A DNA stretch of 32,598 bases from Lutibacter sp. (GCA_015662775.1 DQTL01000282.1:1-32598); one strand, 5' to 3'; shown: positions 1-8,089, counted from the first letter of the stretch. Notes: generated by a model not told the origin, from the letters alone. Program-made: numbers and translations.

Positions 1-2035
1 CATAGTCTGAGCCATCCTTACTATTAGTCCATTCCCAAATATTACCAGCCATATCTGCCACAGTTTCGTGAGTTTCCCCGTTTTTAAAGATACCTACTAC
101 ACTCGTTCTTTCTAAACCTAATGCGACATTATTACACTTCATATTATCCCATTTATCACCCCATGGGTATTTTTTTTGTTCTTTACCGCTTGCTGCCGCT
201 TGCCATTGTATTTCAGTAGGTAAAAAATAATTTTCTCCTGTTTTGTTACTCAGCCATTGACAAAAAGCTTCAGCTTCATGCCAAGATACACCTACTACGG
301 GTTGGTAGTCTTGGTTAAACTTAGCATTATTCCAATACTTAGGTTCTTTTGTTTTTAATTCTTTAAGAAACGTCTTGTTCTTCCAATACTTCTCCTTTTT
401 ATAACCTCCATCTTCTATAAACTCTTTATACCATACATTAGTTACAGGATACTTAGCTAAATAAAAAGCTTCTTTTATCTCTTCTTTACCAAGATCTTCT
501 AAATTGTATGTACCTGCATCTATTTTTATAAATTCCTTATAATCAATACGTTGATTTTTAGCTTCCTTTTCTCTCTTGTATAAATCTTCTTTAAATTCTT
601 CAATATTATCAAATTTATCTTCTTTGAAAGTTGTAGTATATGAAATTAAGGTCTTTATTTCTTCTCCTGTTAAGGCTAAAGAACTAATTAAGTTTTGTAT
701 TTTTTCATCTTTATAATAAACTAAATGCTTCTCTACTTTTGGTTTATTTTTCAGCTGTTCCAGTTGTTCCTCAGAAGAACTTTTACGCAACTCTTCAATA
801 TAATCTTTTGCAATGAAATAACTCTTTTCATCATCGACCAAATCATTGAAAAAAACACTATTGTATATCTCTAATGTACGCCATAATATCATTTTCTCAA
901 AAGTTACTTGATTTGCATTATCTCCATGCCTTAATATTGCTACTTGTAATTTAATATGATTAAATAATGATATAATACGCCTTGGGTTGAAATCTAATAT
1001 GGGTAAGATAATTTCAATGGCAATGTCTAACAGACTCTTATTTTCAGTTGCAATACCTAATTGTTCTTTAATTTCTTGTAAAAATGACTCAGAATTTTCG
1101 TGTGTCTTTTTAGGCAATGAAAAATCAATTTGTATTATTTTTTCAAGAAATTTTTCGGCATCTACATTGTTGTAATCCTTGTTGTTTTCGAGTGCACTTT
1201 GTATAATGTTTTTGGCAGCTCCTAGTACAAAAACACAGCCTTCTTTATCTAAAAATACTTTTATGGTTTCGAGTACTTGTATAATTTTGGGTAATGGGCA
1301 ACGGTCTAGGTCGTCAATAAAAATGACCAAGCTGGCTTTTTGGTCTGGATTTTTTATTTTTTTTAAAGCATCTTTGCTTTCTGTCACACCTAACACCTCT
1401 AAGTATTTCCACAATAATTCATCAAAGTGCTCAGTAAAAATATCGTAAAAACTAAGATAATCCTTATATTTATTTTCTGGTGCGTCTTTTTCTTCTTTAA
1501 ATTGTAAAATTTTATCTGGATCAACAGGAATGGTAAGCTTAAACACTCCCTTTGCTACTTCCTTTATTGTATTAAAATAATCAAAACGTTTAAAATAACC
1601 TATTAGTTTTTTCACACCTTCCTTTTCAATAAAAGTGTCGTTTTCCTCCATTTTTTTTATAATCACATTGATTAAAGCAGCTAAAATTTGCTCTTCATCT
1701 TTGTATTTCCAAGCGTTAAACCATACCGTTTTTATTCTTCTAAACTGGTCTGTAATCTCAGGCGATGGCTTCTTACTTACCTCGTTAGTATTTTCTTTTT
1801 CATCTTCTTTATTCAATTCTTTAAACTTTCCTTCTATCTCACGCATCAAAGTTGTCTTACCAGATCCCCACTTGCCCGATATGCCTATGGTAAACGGTGT
1901 TTTGTTGTCTTTTGTAGCAATCATCTCTGCCAAAGCATTTGCGTAAGCATCAAAACCAAAGGATACATTGCCGTCTTTTTTAACAGCATCACTAACAATA
2001 CGTAAGGGTTCGTAAATAGTTGTTTTTTTTGCCAT
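1..2035 (-). CDS. KAP-family P-loop NTPase fused to an FGE/SUMF1-like domain (3' end outside window)
   Basis: 678 codons are visible and the frame runs off the left edge. The N-terminal half is a KAP NTPase: Walker A GISGKWGSGKTT with Lys60, then the family signature WFNAWKYKDEEQILAALI, Walker B FIDDLDRC (about residues 239-246), FLEKIIQIDFSLP and NPRRIISLF. No membrane helix is visible between Walker A and B, although many KAP proteins have one, so it is probably cytoplasmic. From about residue 500 an FGE-sulfatase/C-type-lectin-fold domain follows, with PVTNVWYKEF, PVVGVSWHEAEAFCQWL, FLPTEIQWQAAASG, YPWGDKW and DMAGNIWEW. The segment that carries the catalytic cysteines of true FGE lies off the window, so enzyme activity cannot be judged. 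The Asp common after the KAP beta-strand following Walker B appears to be Ala (VFVLGAAKN). KAP NTPases include the phage-exclusion protein PifA, so a conflict or defence role is plausible but inferred. The gene has its own promoter and starts 136 nt after parE ends. Confidence 0.85.
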   Translation of the reverse strand, partial: MAKKTTIYEPLRIVSDAVKKDGNVSFGFDAYANALAEMIATKDNKTPFTIGISGKWGSGKTTLMREIEGKFKELNKEDEKENTNEVSKKPSPEITDQFRRIKTVWFNAWKYKDEEQILAALINVIIKKMEENDTFIEKEGVKKLIGYFKRFDYFNTIKEVAKGVFKLTIPVDPDKILQFKEEKDAPENKYKDYLSFYDIFTEHFDELLWKYLEVLGVTESKDALKKIKNPDQKASLVIFIDDLDRCPLPKIIQVLETIKVFLDKEGCVFVLGAAKNIIQSALENNKDYNNVDAEKFLEKIIQIDFSLPKKTHENSESFLQEIKEQLGIATENKSLLDIAIEIILPILDFNPRRIISLFNHIKLQVAILRHGDNANQVTFEKMILWRTLEIYNSVFFNDLVDDEKSYFIAKDYIEELRKSSSEEQLEQLKNKPKVEKHLVYYKDEKIQNLISSLALTGEEIKTLISYTTTFKEDKFDNIEEFKEDLYKREKEAKNQRIDYKEFIKIDAGTYNLEDLGKEEIKEAFYLAKYPVTNVWYKEFIEDGGYKKEKYWKNKTFLKELKTKEPKYWNNAKFNQDYQPVVGVSWHEAEAFCQWLSNKTGENYFLPTEIQWQAAASGKEQKKYPWGDKWDNMKCNNVALGLERTSVVGIFKNGETHETVADMAGNIWEWTNSKDGSDY

Positions 2036-2072
2036 AGTGACTCAATTTGTATTAAATAGTATAAATTATAAA

Positions 2073-2105
2073 AAAAGATAGCGAATACAAGGCACAAAAA
2101 CCAAA
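2073..2105 (-). promoter_or_regulatory. Bacteroidota-type promoter of the KAP-FGE gene
   Basis: On the minus strand TTTG (2105-2102) is followed after 21 nt by TATCTTTT (2080-2073), one mismatch from TAnnTTTG. It lies about 38 nt upstream of the ATG, so the gene can be transcribed independently of parE. Confidence 0.45.
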
Positions 2106-2148
2106 CATTAAGATATAATCTAAAAACTAGCTATCTTATCTCTTGATT

Positions 2149-2173
2149 CTCTATTCTCTCTACTCTATTCTCT
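2149..2173. repeat. Pyrimidine-rich direct repeat at the 3' end of parE
   Basis: CTCTATTCTCT occurs at 2149-2159 and again at 2163-2173, inside a longer CT-rich tract from about 2131. The second copy overlaps the parE stop codon (2172-2174). It resembles low-complexity intergenic repeats of flavobacteria. No function is known. Confidence 0.6.
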
Positions 2174-4028
2174 AATCCTCATCTATCAAATCAACTTCCA
2201 CTTTCAAATTTTCAATAATAAATTCTTGACGTTCTGCTGTGTTTTTTCCCATGTAAAACTCAAGCATATCGGCTATACTAACGGTCTTATCTAACATCAC
2301 AGGGTCTAATCGTATATCGTCTCCGATAAAATATTTAAACTCGTTGGGTGATATTTCTCCTAAACCTTTAAATCGGGTTATTTCTGGTTTTCCTTTTAGT
2401 TTTTTAATGGCATCTTTCTTTTCTGTTTCAGAATAACAATAAAAAGTTTGTCTTTTATCTCGCGCTCTAAATAGAGGTGTTTCTAAAATATAAAGGTGTC
2501 CTTCTTTGATCAATTCAGGGAAAAACTGCAAGAAAAAAGTAATCAATAATAGTCTAATATGCATTCCATCTACATCGGCATCTGTTGCAATTACAATATT
2601 GTTATAGCGTAAGTTTTCGATACCATCCTCAATATTTAAAGCTGCTTGAAGCAGATTAAACTCCTCATTTTCATAGACTATCTTCTTAGTCTTTCCATAG
2701 GAATTAAGTGGTTTTCCACGTAAACTAAAAACTGCCTGCGTTTTAACATCTCTCGATTTTGTAATTGATCCACTTGCCGAATCTCCTTCTGTTATAAATA
2801 AGGTGCTGTCTAATCTTGCTTCCTTCTTCATATCGCCCAAATGAACACGACAATCTCTTAATTTTTTATTGTGAAGACTTACCTTTTTGGCTCTTTCTCT
2901 AGCCAATTTCCGAATTCCTGAAAGATCTTTTCTTTCTTTTTCGGCTTGAACTATTTTATGAAGAATACTATTTGCTACATCTGGATTTCTATGCAGATAA
3001 TTATCTAGCTTTGTCCGTATAAAATCATTGATAAATACATTGACACTTGGCAAATCGCCACCCATTTCTGTAGAACCCAGTTTGGTCTTCGTCTGGCTTT
3101 CAAATACAGGTTCCATAACCTTAATACTGATTGCCGAAACAATAGATTTACGAATATCAGAAGCATCATAGTTCTTGCCAAAGAAATCTCTAATCGTTTT
3201 GACAATTGCTGCTCTAAAAGCTGTTTGATGAGTTCCTCCTTGTGTAGTATTTTGTCCATTTACAAACGAATGATACGACTCACTGTATTGCATTTTACTG
3301 TGCGTCATGGCTACTTCTATATCTTCATCCATAATATGAATGATTGGATATTGCATAGCATCTTCCGTTATTTCTTCAGACAATAAATCTTTTAATCCAT
3401 TTTCTGAAGTGAATTTCTCTCCATTAAAAACGATGGTTAATCCCTTATTGAGATACACATAGTTTCTAATCATTTTCTCTATATATTCATTTCTGAATTT
3501 ATATTTCTTAAAAATACCTGTATCGGGAATAAACGTAACTTTTGTCCCTTTTCTAGAAGAAGATGCTGTTGGTGCTTCATCTGAGATCAGTTCCCCAATT
3601 TCAAATTCGGCTATTTTGGTTTGATTGTCTCGTATGGATTGTACTTTAAAATAAGAGGATAAGGCGTTTACTGCTTTTGTTCCTACTCCATTAAGTCCAA
3701 CTGATTTTTTAAAGGCTTTTGAATCGTATTTTCCACCCGTGTTCATTTTAGAAACCACATCAACTACTTTTCCTAATGGAATTCCACGACCATAATCTCT
3801 GATAGTAACCGTGTTTTCTTTAACGACAATATCAATGGTTTTTCCTGCTCCCATCACAAATTCATCGACAGAATTATCTAAAACTTCTTTGATGAGAATA
3901 TAAATACCATCATCAGGTGATGATCCATCGCCTAACTTTCCGATATACATTCCAGGACGCATCCTAATGTGTTCTTTCCAATCTAGGGATCGAATATTAT
4001 CTTCGGTATATTGTGTGGTTTTTGCCAT
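2172..4028 (-). CDS. parE: DNA topoisomerase IV subunit B
   Basis: This 618-residue type IIA topoisomerase subunit supplies the ATPase of topoisomerase IV, which decatenates daughter chromosomes together with ParC. The GHKL ATPase domain shows [10 protein letters not shown] (48-57, with the catalytic Glu and the Mg-binding Asn), DYGRGIP (78-84) and the [14 protein letters not shown] lid (about 114-124). The TOPRIM domain has EGDSASG (414-420) and DADVDG (483-488). The length and the [16 protein letters not shown] stretch fit Bacteroidota ParE rather than GyrB. parC is commonly the next gene, but here the next gene is the KAP-FGE fusion. parC could lie beyond the left edge. Confidence 0.95.
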   Translation of the reverse strand: MAKTTQYTEDNIRSLDWKEHIRMRPGMYIGKLGDGSSPDDGIYILIKEVLDNSVDEFVMGAGKTIDIVVKENTVTIRDYGRGIPLGKVVDVVSKMNTGGKYDSKAFKKSVGLNGVGTKAVNALSSYFKVQSIRDNQTKIAEFEIGELISDEAPTASSSRKGTKVTFIPDTGIFKKYKFRNEYIEKMIRNYVYLNKGLTIVFNGEKFTSENGLKDLLSEEITEDAMQYPIIHIMDEDIEVAMTHSKMQYSESYHSFVNGQNTTQGGTHQTAFRAAIVKTIRDFFGKNYDASDIRKSIVSAISIKVMEPVFESQTKTKLGSTEMGGDLPSVNVFINDFIRTKLDNYLHRNPDVANSILHKIVQAEKERKDLSGIRKLARERAKKVSLHNKKLRDCRVHLGDMKKEARLDSTLFITEGDSASGSITKSRDVKTQAVFSLRGKPLNSYGKTKKIVYENEEFNLLQAALNIEDGIENLRYNNIVIATDADVDGMHIRLLLITFFLQFFPELIKEGHLYILETPLFRARDKRQTFYCYSETEKKDAIKKLKGKPEITRFKGLGEISPNEFKYFIGDDIRLDPVMLDKTVSIADMLEFYMGKNTAERQEFIIENLKVEVDLIDED

Positions 4029-4051
4029 GAATCTATTACAGTTCGTACCAG

Positions 4052-4059
4052 CAAAAATA
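4052..4059 (-). promoter_or_regulatory. -7 box upstream of parE
   Basis: TATTTTTG on the minus strand matches TAnnTTTG and lies 23 nt before the parE ATG. The expected TTTG at about -33 is only TTTT, so this is a moderate call. Confidence 0.4.
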
Positions 4060-4122
4060 CAGTTTCTCTCTTAAATTAAAAAGAGGTCTTTGGGGAATTT
4101 ATTAACAAGAATTTTTTTAGGA

Positions 4123-4267
4123 ATGTTGAGTTTGTTTATCCGTTGATTTGTTTAAATGAAAGATGGAATGGTTATTGAGTTTTTACATAAATAAATCATC
4201 TGTGACCTAATATGATATCGCAGATTTTTTATTAAAATGTTGATTTGTTTATTCGTTGATTTGTTTA
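4123..4267. repeat. Pair of ~31-nt direct repeats in the parE upstream gap
   Basis: The segments 4123-4154 and 4237-4267 are nearly identical, differing by one inserted G and one T/C change. Each is itself built from two copies of a GTTGATTTGTTTA-like unit. They sit in the 279-nt gap between parE and the next gene, which holds no ORF of note. The gap ends with AT-rich palindromic sequence, including GCTAATTAGC at about 4299-4308. Confidence 0.75.
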
Positions 4268-4307
4268 TTTTTCGATTCATTAACTAATTAACTCATTGGC
4301 TAATTAG

Positions 4308-5792
4308 CTAATCAATTTTTAGTTCTTGTATTGCTTTTTCGGGTGTGATAATCTTGTATCCTTTCCAAAAATCTTTATTGTACGCAGTAAACCTTCCTAT
4401 TTTGTAATCGCTATTTAGTTTAACTGCATCGTATTTAGCTTTTGAAAGTGATTGCCCATCGTTAAAAACAATTTCTTTTGTGAAGGTATTATACATGGAA
4501 AAGACAAATCGAAGGGAGACTTTATTTTGGGTGTTTCGTCCTTTTACAATTTTATTTTTTTCAATAATCTTAAAAGGTCGATCCATGCTATTGACACTTA
4601 TCATTTCTGTTTTTATATACTTTGTTCTATATTTTCCTGAACTATCTTTCTTAAAAATATTGGTGTTTTTAAAACTTAAATCATTGTTTTTTATACCAAA
4701 CAGATTAAAATGCTTATCAAAAATAGGTTTTGCACTTTGAATTTCTGATTTGATTATTGCAAAGTCTTTGGTATGGATGTATAGTTTTCCTTTGTATTTT
4801 GCCTTACTTTTAGGTTTAAAATCTATCACATAGACTAAATCATCTTCTAGTTCAACATAACCTACTTTTGTAAACTCATATTTATACGATTTATCTAAAA
4901 AATTAACTCGTGTGTCAGGGTTGATCACCAAATCATTTAATAATGTATTGAAATGCTGATTTCTATATTTTTGGGTATTCATTCTTAGCTCTTTTCCCTT
5001 TTTTATTGTTTTAGGTTTCTTAGGTTTGGTTATGGAGTCTATAGATTCTGTTTTATCAATTCGTAATATTCCTGTTTTAATAATTAAATAAGAATTGGGT
5101 TTTGCATTCTCTTTAAGTGCTTGTAGAAAATCATCCTGTATGGCTTTCATAGCCGTTTTTTCTTGCTTACTTCTGACAATCATTAATTTTTTTAATTGCA
5201 CTTTACCTTCTGTTAAATCTTTAGTGTAAGTTTCACCATAAGATTCAAGTAAAGACGTGATATCTTTGGGCATTTTACCTACAATGGTATCAAATAGGTT
5301 TTGGTCAATATTATCTATAGTTGATTTTTTAAGTTTAATCTTTAATTTCTTTACCTGTTGTTTATAGGTTTCCCTAAAAAATGCATTCCTTTGTGTATAA
5401 CTAACAGCATAGTTTTTATTTAGATTTTCCTTGACTTCCTTAATGATTTCTTTAGCTGTCATTTTATTTGTACTTAAAACAACAGGTGCAATCTTATAAA
5501 TTTCTGGTATTAAGAATAATTCTTCGGGTAAAGATTCTTTTAAATATTTAGTTGTTTTATAGCCTAATGAAGAAATAATTATCGAATCATTTAAAACCTG
5601 ATTTTCATTTATTTCAAATTCAAAAGTGCCTTCTTCATTTGACATGACTCCATCTGTATCAGAAAACTGAATGGTCGCATATGGAATGGGTTCTTTTGTT
5701 TCATTATCTAACAATTTCGCTGAAATGGTTTGGGAATAATTAGTTGTTATAAAACTAATAACTAAAATTGAAAATAGTAAATTACGTATCAT
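4308..5792 (-). CDS. Exported protein with carboxypeptidase-regulatory-like domain
   Basis: The 494-residue product begins with a signal peptide (MIRNLLFSILVISFITTNYSQ). A beta-sandwich carboxypeptidase-regulatory-like domain follows at about 22-100 (EPIPYATIQFSDTDG and NEEGTFEFEI). The remaining ~390 residues are lysine-rich and predicted mostly beta, with no family I can name (TKVGYVELEDDLVYVIDFKPK is a typical stretch). It lacks the plug and barrel of a TonB-dependent receptor and has no C-terminal sorting domain that I can see. In Bacteroidota such proteins are periplasmic or attached to the outer membrane, and that location is inferred here. It is on the same strand as parE, but 279 nt of repeats separate the two, so a shared transcript is uncertain. 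Confidence 0.7.
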   Translation of the reverse strand: MIRNLLFSILVISFITTNYSQTISAKLLDNETKEPIPYATIQFSDTDGVMSNEEGTFEFEINENQVLNDSIIISSLGYKTTKYLKESLPEELFLIPEIYKIAPVVLSTNKMTAKEIIKEVKENLNKNYAVSYTQRNAFFRETYKQQVKKLKIKLKKSTIDNIDQNLFDTIVGKMPKDITSLLESYGETYTKDLTEGKVQLKKLMIVRSKQEKTAMKAIQDDFLQALKENAKPNSYLIIKTGILRIDKTESIDSITKPKKPKTIKKGKELRMNTQKYRNQHFNTLLNDLVINPDTRVNFLDKSYKYEFTKVGYVELEDDLVYVIDFKPKSKAKYKGKLYIHTKDFAIIKSEIQSAKPIFDKHFNLFGIKNNDLSFKNTNIFKKDSSGKYRTKYIKTEMISVNSMDRPFKIIEKNKIVKGRNTQNKVSLRFVFSMYNTFTKEIVFNDGQSLSKAKYDAVKLNSDYKIGRFTAYNKDFWKGYKIITPEKAIQELKID

Positions 5793-6171
5793 TATTTGTT
5801 CCTATTTATTGTACAATAATAGAAAGGATTTTAGAAAATCAATGCTACAAAAATGTTAATTAAGTGTAAAGGATTTACTAAAAGTGAAAGTGTAAATACT
5901 AAAAAATCTGTTTCTCATGCATACTAAACCCCAATTGTAGAATTGTGATTTACATTAAGATAAACACTCGTTTTAATGGTGTTTATCGTATGTTTGTCAA
6001 AGTTCGGGAAAATATCTAATAATTTATACTTTTGTTAAAAAAAACTAATAACTAAATGGTATACTTTGGCTATTACTTTGTTTAGCTACTGTTTTATTAT
6101 GAGGAGTAAATGTCAAAATAATTAATCAAACGGGAGTAATCAACCCATACAAATAACAGTAAGTCCATTTA
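5793..6171. other. 379-nt gap with a hairpin and a plus-strand promoter-like site
   Basis: No convincing gene is present. A perfect 9-bp inverted repeat GATAAACAC/GTGTTTATC lies at 5959-5967 and 5979-5987, with an 11-nt loop. It has no T-run on either side, so it is more likely an operator or a weak transcript end than an intrinsic terminator. On the plus strand TTCG (6003-6006) is followed after 20 nt by TACTTTTG (6027-6034), a good -7 box. Only 8-9-codon frames follow it (ATG at 6056 and 6100), so any transcript would be an unannotated RNA or a decayed gene. Confidence 0.4.
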
Positions 6172-6467
6172 TTATAATATTCTCCTATTTTCATCTTGTC
6201 TATTGTCCCAAAATGAAAGTATTTCAACTCTAGTATCATTTATATCATAAAATATAAGATAGGATTTCATAACCAATACTCTTGTTTTCTTATTTGAAGT
6301 TAAACGTCCAATAAATTCACTTTGAGACAATGTGTTTAATAAATCATCTATTTCATTCATGAGTTTAAACTATAATTTACATTACCGTTTTGTTCGTTGT
6401 AGAATTCAAGAATCTCTTTTAACTCCAAATTAGCTCTAGCCGACCAAATTATTTCTTTTTTAGCCAT
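6172..6467 (-). pseudogene. ParE/RelE-type toxin, frameshifted
   Basis: The frame from the ATG at 6467 encodes 36 residues (MAKKEIIWSARANLELKEIL, then EFYNEQNGNVNYSLNS) and stops at 6357. The adjacent frame carries the rest, from MNEIDDLLNTLSQSEFIGRL to the stop at 6172, including VLVMKSYLIFYDI and RVEILSFWDNRQDENR, typical of ParE-family ribonuclease-like toxins. Adding one A to the AAA run near 6364-6366 restores SLKLMNEIDD and a toxin of about 98 residues, the usual family length. The ATG overlaps the end of the antitoxin gene by 19 nt, as expected for a coupled toxin-antitoxin pair. A sequencing error is the main alternative to real inactivation. Confidence 0.75.
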
Positions 6468-6685
6468 TCTTTTATTTCAGATATTGCTTTTGAATTATCA
6501 ATATAGTTTCCATTTTTTATTTCATCACGGCTAATATTAATTGATTCGTTTTGCACTTCATTTAATTGATATAATTCTTGTTCAGAAGTATCAAAAATAG
6601 TTTGTAAAGCTTTCAAAAAATTCAAATCTTTTGAATTTCTGATTCTTGAAATCAAATTATTTTTTATTTGAATTGTTTTGTCCAT
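6449..6685 (-). CDS. Small antitoxin partner of the frameshifted ParE-type toxin
   Basis: This 78-residue acidic/amphipathic protein (MDKTIQIKNNLISRIRNSKD, ending ISEIKEWLKKK) lies immediately before the toxin, and its end overlaps the toxin start by 19 nt. Its N-terminal half looks helical. The C-terminal SKAISEIKEWLKK segment resembles the flexible toxin-wrapping helix of ParD-like antitoxins. I recognise it as the antitoxin mainly from position, size and that tail, because no DNA-binding fold is obvious. The frame is intact and a good promoter lies just upstream, so it may still be expressed although the toxin is broken. Confidence 0.65.
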   Translation of the reverse strand: MDKTIQIKNNLISRIRNSKDLNFLKALQTIFDTSEQELYQLNEVQNESINISRDEIKNGNYIDNSKAISEIKEWLKKK

Positions 6686-6704
6686 ATCTCTTTATAAATT
6701 TACC

Positions 6705-6735
6705 CAAAGATACAATATATTTTTTTTGGATAAAA
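6705..6735 (-). promoter_or_regulatory. Promoter of the toxin-antitoxin module
   Basis: TTTT (6735-6732), 19 nt, then TATCTTTG (6712-6705), an exact TAnnTTTG -7 box. The antitoxin ATG follows within 20 nt, leaving a very short leader. Confidence 0.55.
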
Positions 6736-6766
6736 GGTGAAAAAGTATTCAATAACTTTTAACTTT

Positions 6767-6788
6767 AAAAACCTGTCTGCCGACAAGG
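6767..6788 (-). terminator. Likely intrinsic terminator of ychF
   Basis: Read on the minus strand, CCTTGTC, loop GGCA, GACAGG, then TTTTT forms a 6-bp GC-rich stem with one bulged T, starting 21 nt after the ychF stop. The core also matches the CTGTCTGCCGACAGG-type inverted repeat that recurs in flavobacterial genomes. Confidence 0.55.
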
Positions 6789-6808
6789 CATGGCTTTTAA
6801 CTTAATCC

Positions 6809-7903
6809 TTACACATTAAATCTAAAGTTCATCATATCACCATCTTGAACTACATATTCTTTACCTTCAACGGATAGTTTTCCTGCTTCTTTGACTTTAG
6901 CTTCGCTTCCATAGTGGATAAAATCTTCATATTTGATTACTTCTGCACGAATAAAGCCTTTTTCAAAATCGGTATGTATGACACCTGCCGCTTGTGAGGC
7001 TTTGTCACCTACATGTATCGTCCAAGCACGTACTTCTTTTTCTCCTGCTGTAAAGTAGGTTTGTAGATTGAGTAATCTATAAGCAGTTCTTATTAAACGA
7101 GAAACTCCTGTTTCTGTTAAACCTAGTTCTTCTAGGAACATTTCTTTTTCGTCGTAGTCTTCTAATTCTGCTATATCTGATTCGGTAGCTACTGCTAAAA
7201 CGAGGACTTCCGCTTCTTCATCTTTAACGGCTTCTTTAAGTGCATCAACAAATGCGTTTCCATTTACGGCTGATGCTTCATCGACATTACAAACATAGAG
7301 TACAGGTTTGTCTGTTAAAAATTGTAAAGGTGCGACAAATTCCTTTCTTTCATCATCTGATAAATCTATTGCTCTTACTGGTAAAGCTGCTTCAATCCCT
7401 ACTTTTACTTTTTCTAAAACAACTAGTTCTTTATTGGCAAGCTTATCACCTGTTCTAGCGGCTCTTTTTACTTTATCAATTTTCTTATCTAGCGTTTCTA
7501 AATCTTTTAATTGTAATTCGAAATCAATAATTTCCTTATCTCTAACAGGATCTATTGAGGTTTCGACATGTGTAATATTTTCATTTTCGAAACAACGTAA
7601 TACATGTATTATTGCATCTGTTTCACGAATGTTTCCTAAAAATTTATTCCCTAAACCTTCTCCTTTACTGGCTCCTTTAACCAAACCTGCAATATCTACG
7701 ATCTCTACAATGGCAGCTTGAACTTTTTGTGGATTGACAATTTCGGCTAATTTAGTAAGTCGCGTATCAGGTACACTTATTACACCGATATTGGGTTCAA
7801 TGGTACAAAATGGATAGTTAGCCGACTGTGCTTTGGCACTAGACAGACAATTAAATAAAGTTGATTTTCCTACATTGGGTAATCCTACAATTCCTGCTTT
7901 CAT
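6809..7903 (-). CDS. ychF: Redox-regulated ATPase YchF (Obg-like)
   Basis: The 364-residue product matches the universal YchF/OLA1 family: translation-factor-class P-loop proteins that hydrolyse ATP, bind ribosomes and act in oxidative-stress responses. The G1 motif GLPNVGKST is at 7-15. DIAGLVKGASKGEGLGNKFL lies around 68-90, and the central part is a coiled-coil (KIDKVKRAARTGDK). The nucleotide-specificity motif is the degenerate NVDE (CNVDEASA), which in this family favours ATP over GTP. The C-terminal TGS domain runs from about 280, with FTAGEKEVRAWTIHVG and YVVQDGDMMNFRF. It is monocistronic, with its own -7 box and terminator. Confidence 0.95.
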   Translation of the reverse strand: MKAGIVGLPNVGKSTLFNCLSSAKAQSANYPFCTIEPNIGVISVPDTRLTKLAEIVNPQKVQAAIVEIVDIAGLVKGASKGEGLGNKFLGNIRETDAIIHVLRCFENENITHVETSIDPVRDKEIIDFELQLKDLETLDKKIDKVKRAARTGDKLANKELVVLEKVKVGIEAALPVRAIDLSDDERKEFVAPLQFLTDKPVLYVCNVDEASAVNGNAFVDALKEAVKDEEAEVLVLAVATESDIAELEDYDEKEMFLEELGLTETGVSRLIRTAYRLLNLQTYFTAGEKEVRAWTIHVGDKASQAAGVIHTDFEKGFIRAEVIKYEDFIHYGSEAKVKEAGKLSVEGKEYVVQDGDMMNFRFNV

Positions 7904-7920
7904 TATTCAATATTTTATTA

Positions 7921-7945
7921 ACTGCTAAGATGCGAAGACACAAAG
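7921..7945. repeat. Dispersed-repeat-like sequence in the ychF leader
   Basis: CTGCTAAGATGCGAAGACAC followed by AAAG resembles a degenerate repeat often seen between genes in Bacteroidota and other phyla (GCTAAGATGCGAAGACACAAAG type). It falls in the predicted 5' untranslated region of ychF. Recognition is from memory. Confidence 0.4.
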
Positions 7946-8005
7946 CATATTCATTCGCACAAATACTTATCTTAACACTTTATAATTCTTAAATTAATTT
8001 GGGTG

Positions 8006-8013
8006 CAAATATA
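8006..8013 (-). promoter_or_regulatory. -7 box of ychF
   Basis: TATATTTG on the minus strand is an exact TAnnTTTG match about 100 nt before the ychF ATG. The -33 element is weak (TTTT). Confidence 0.45.
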
Positions 8014-8081
8014 GGTTTTTTTAGTTTTCGTAGAAAAATTTATTTTCTCTTTAAAACTATAGATTAAATGCTATTTCAGCT

Positions 8082-8089
8082 TATCTTTG
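8082..8089 (+). promoter_or_regulatory. -7 box of the mono-haem lipoprotein gene
   Basis: TATCTTTG matches TAnnTTTG exactly. A longer reading frame would start at the TTG inside this box (8087), so that start cannot be on the transcript. This supports the ATG at 8126. Confidence 0.5.

Noticed and set aside
1-540. FGE-like domain as a true sulfatase-activating enzyme
   Set aside because: The catalytic-cysteine segment is outside the window and no sulfatase gene is visible, so the activity cannot be claimed.
987-2005. Plus-strand reading frames opposite the KAP-FGE gene
   Set aside because: They are antisense shadows of a long, motif-rich minus-strand frame and show no recognisable protein features.
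2023-2030. Run of eight T (A8 in the coding strand) just after the KAP-FGE start, as a phase-variation switch
   Set aside because: It encodes lysines common at N-termini, and A/T runs this long are frequent in this AT-rich DNA. No supporting evidence.
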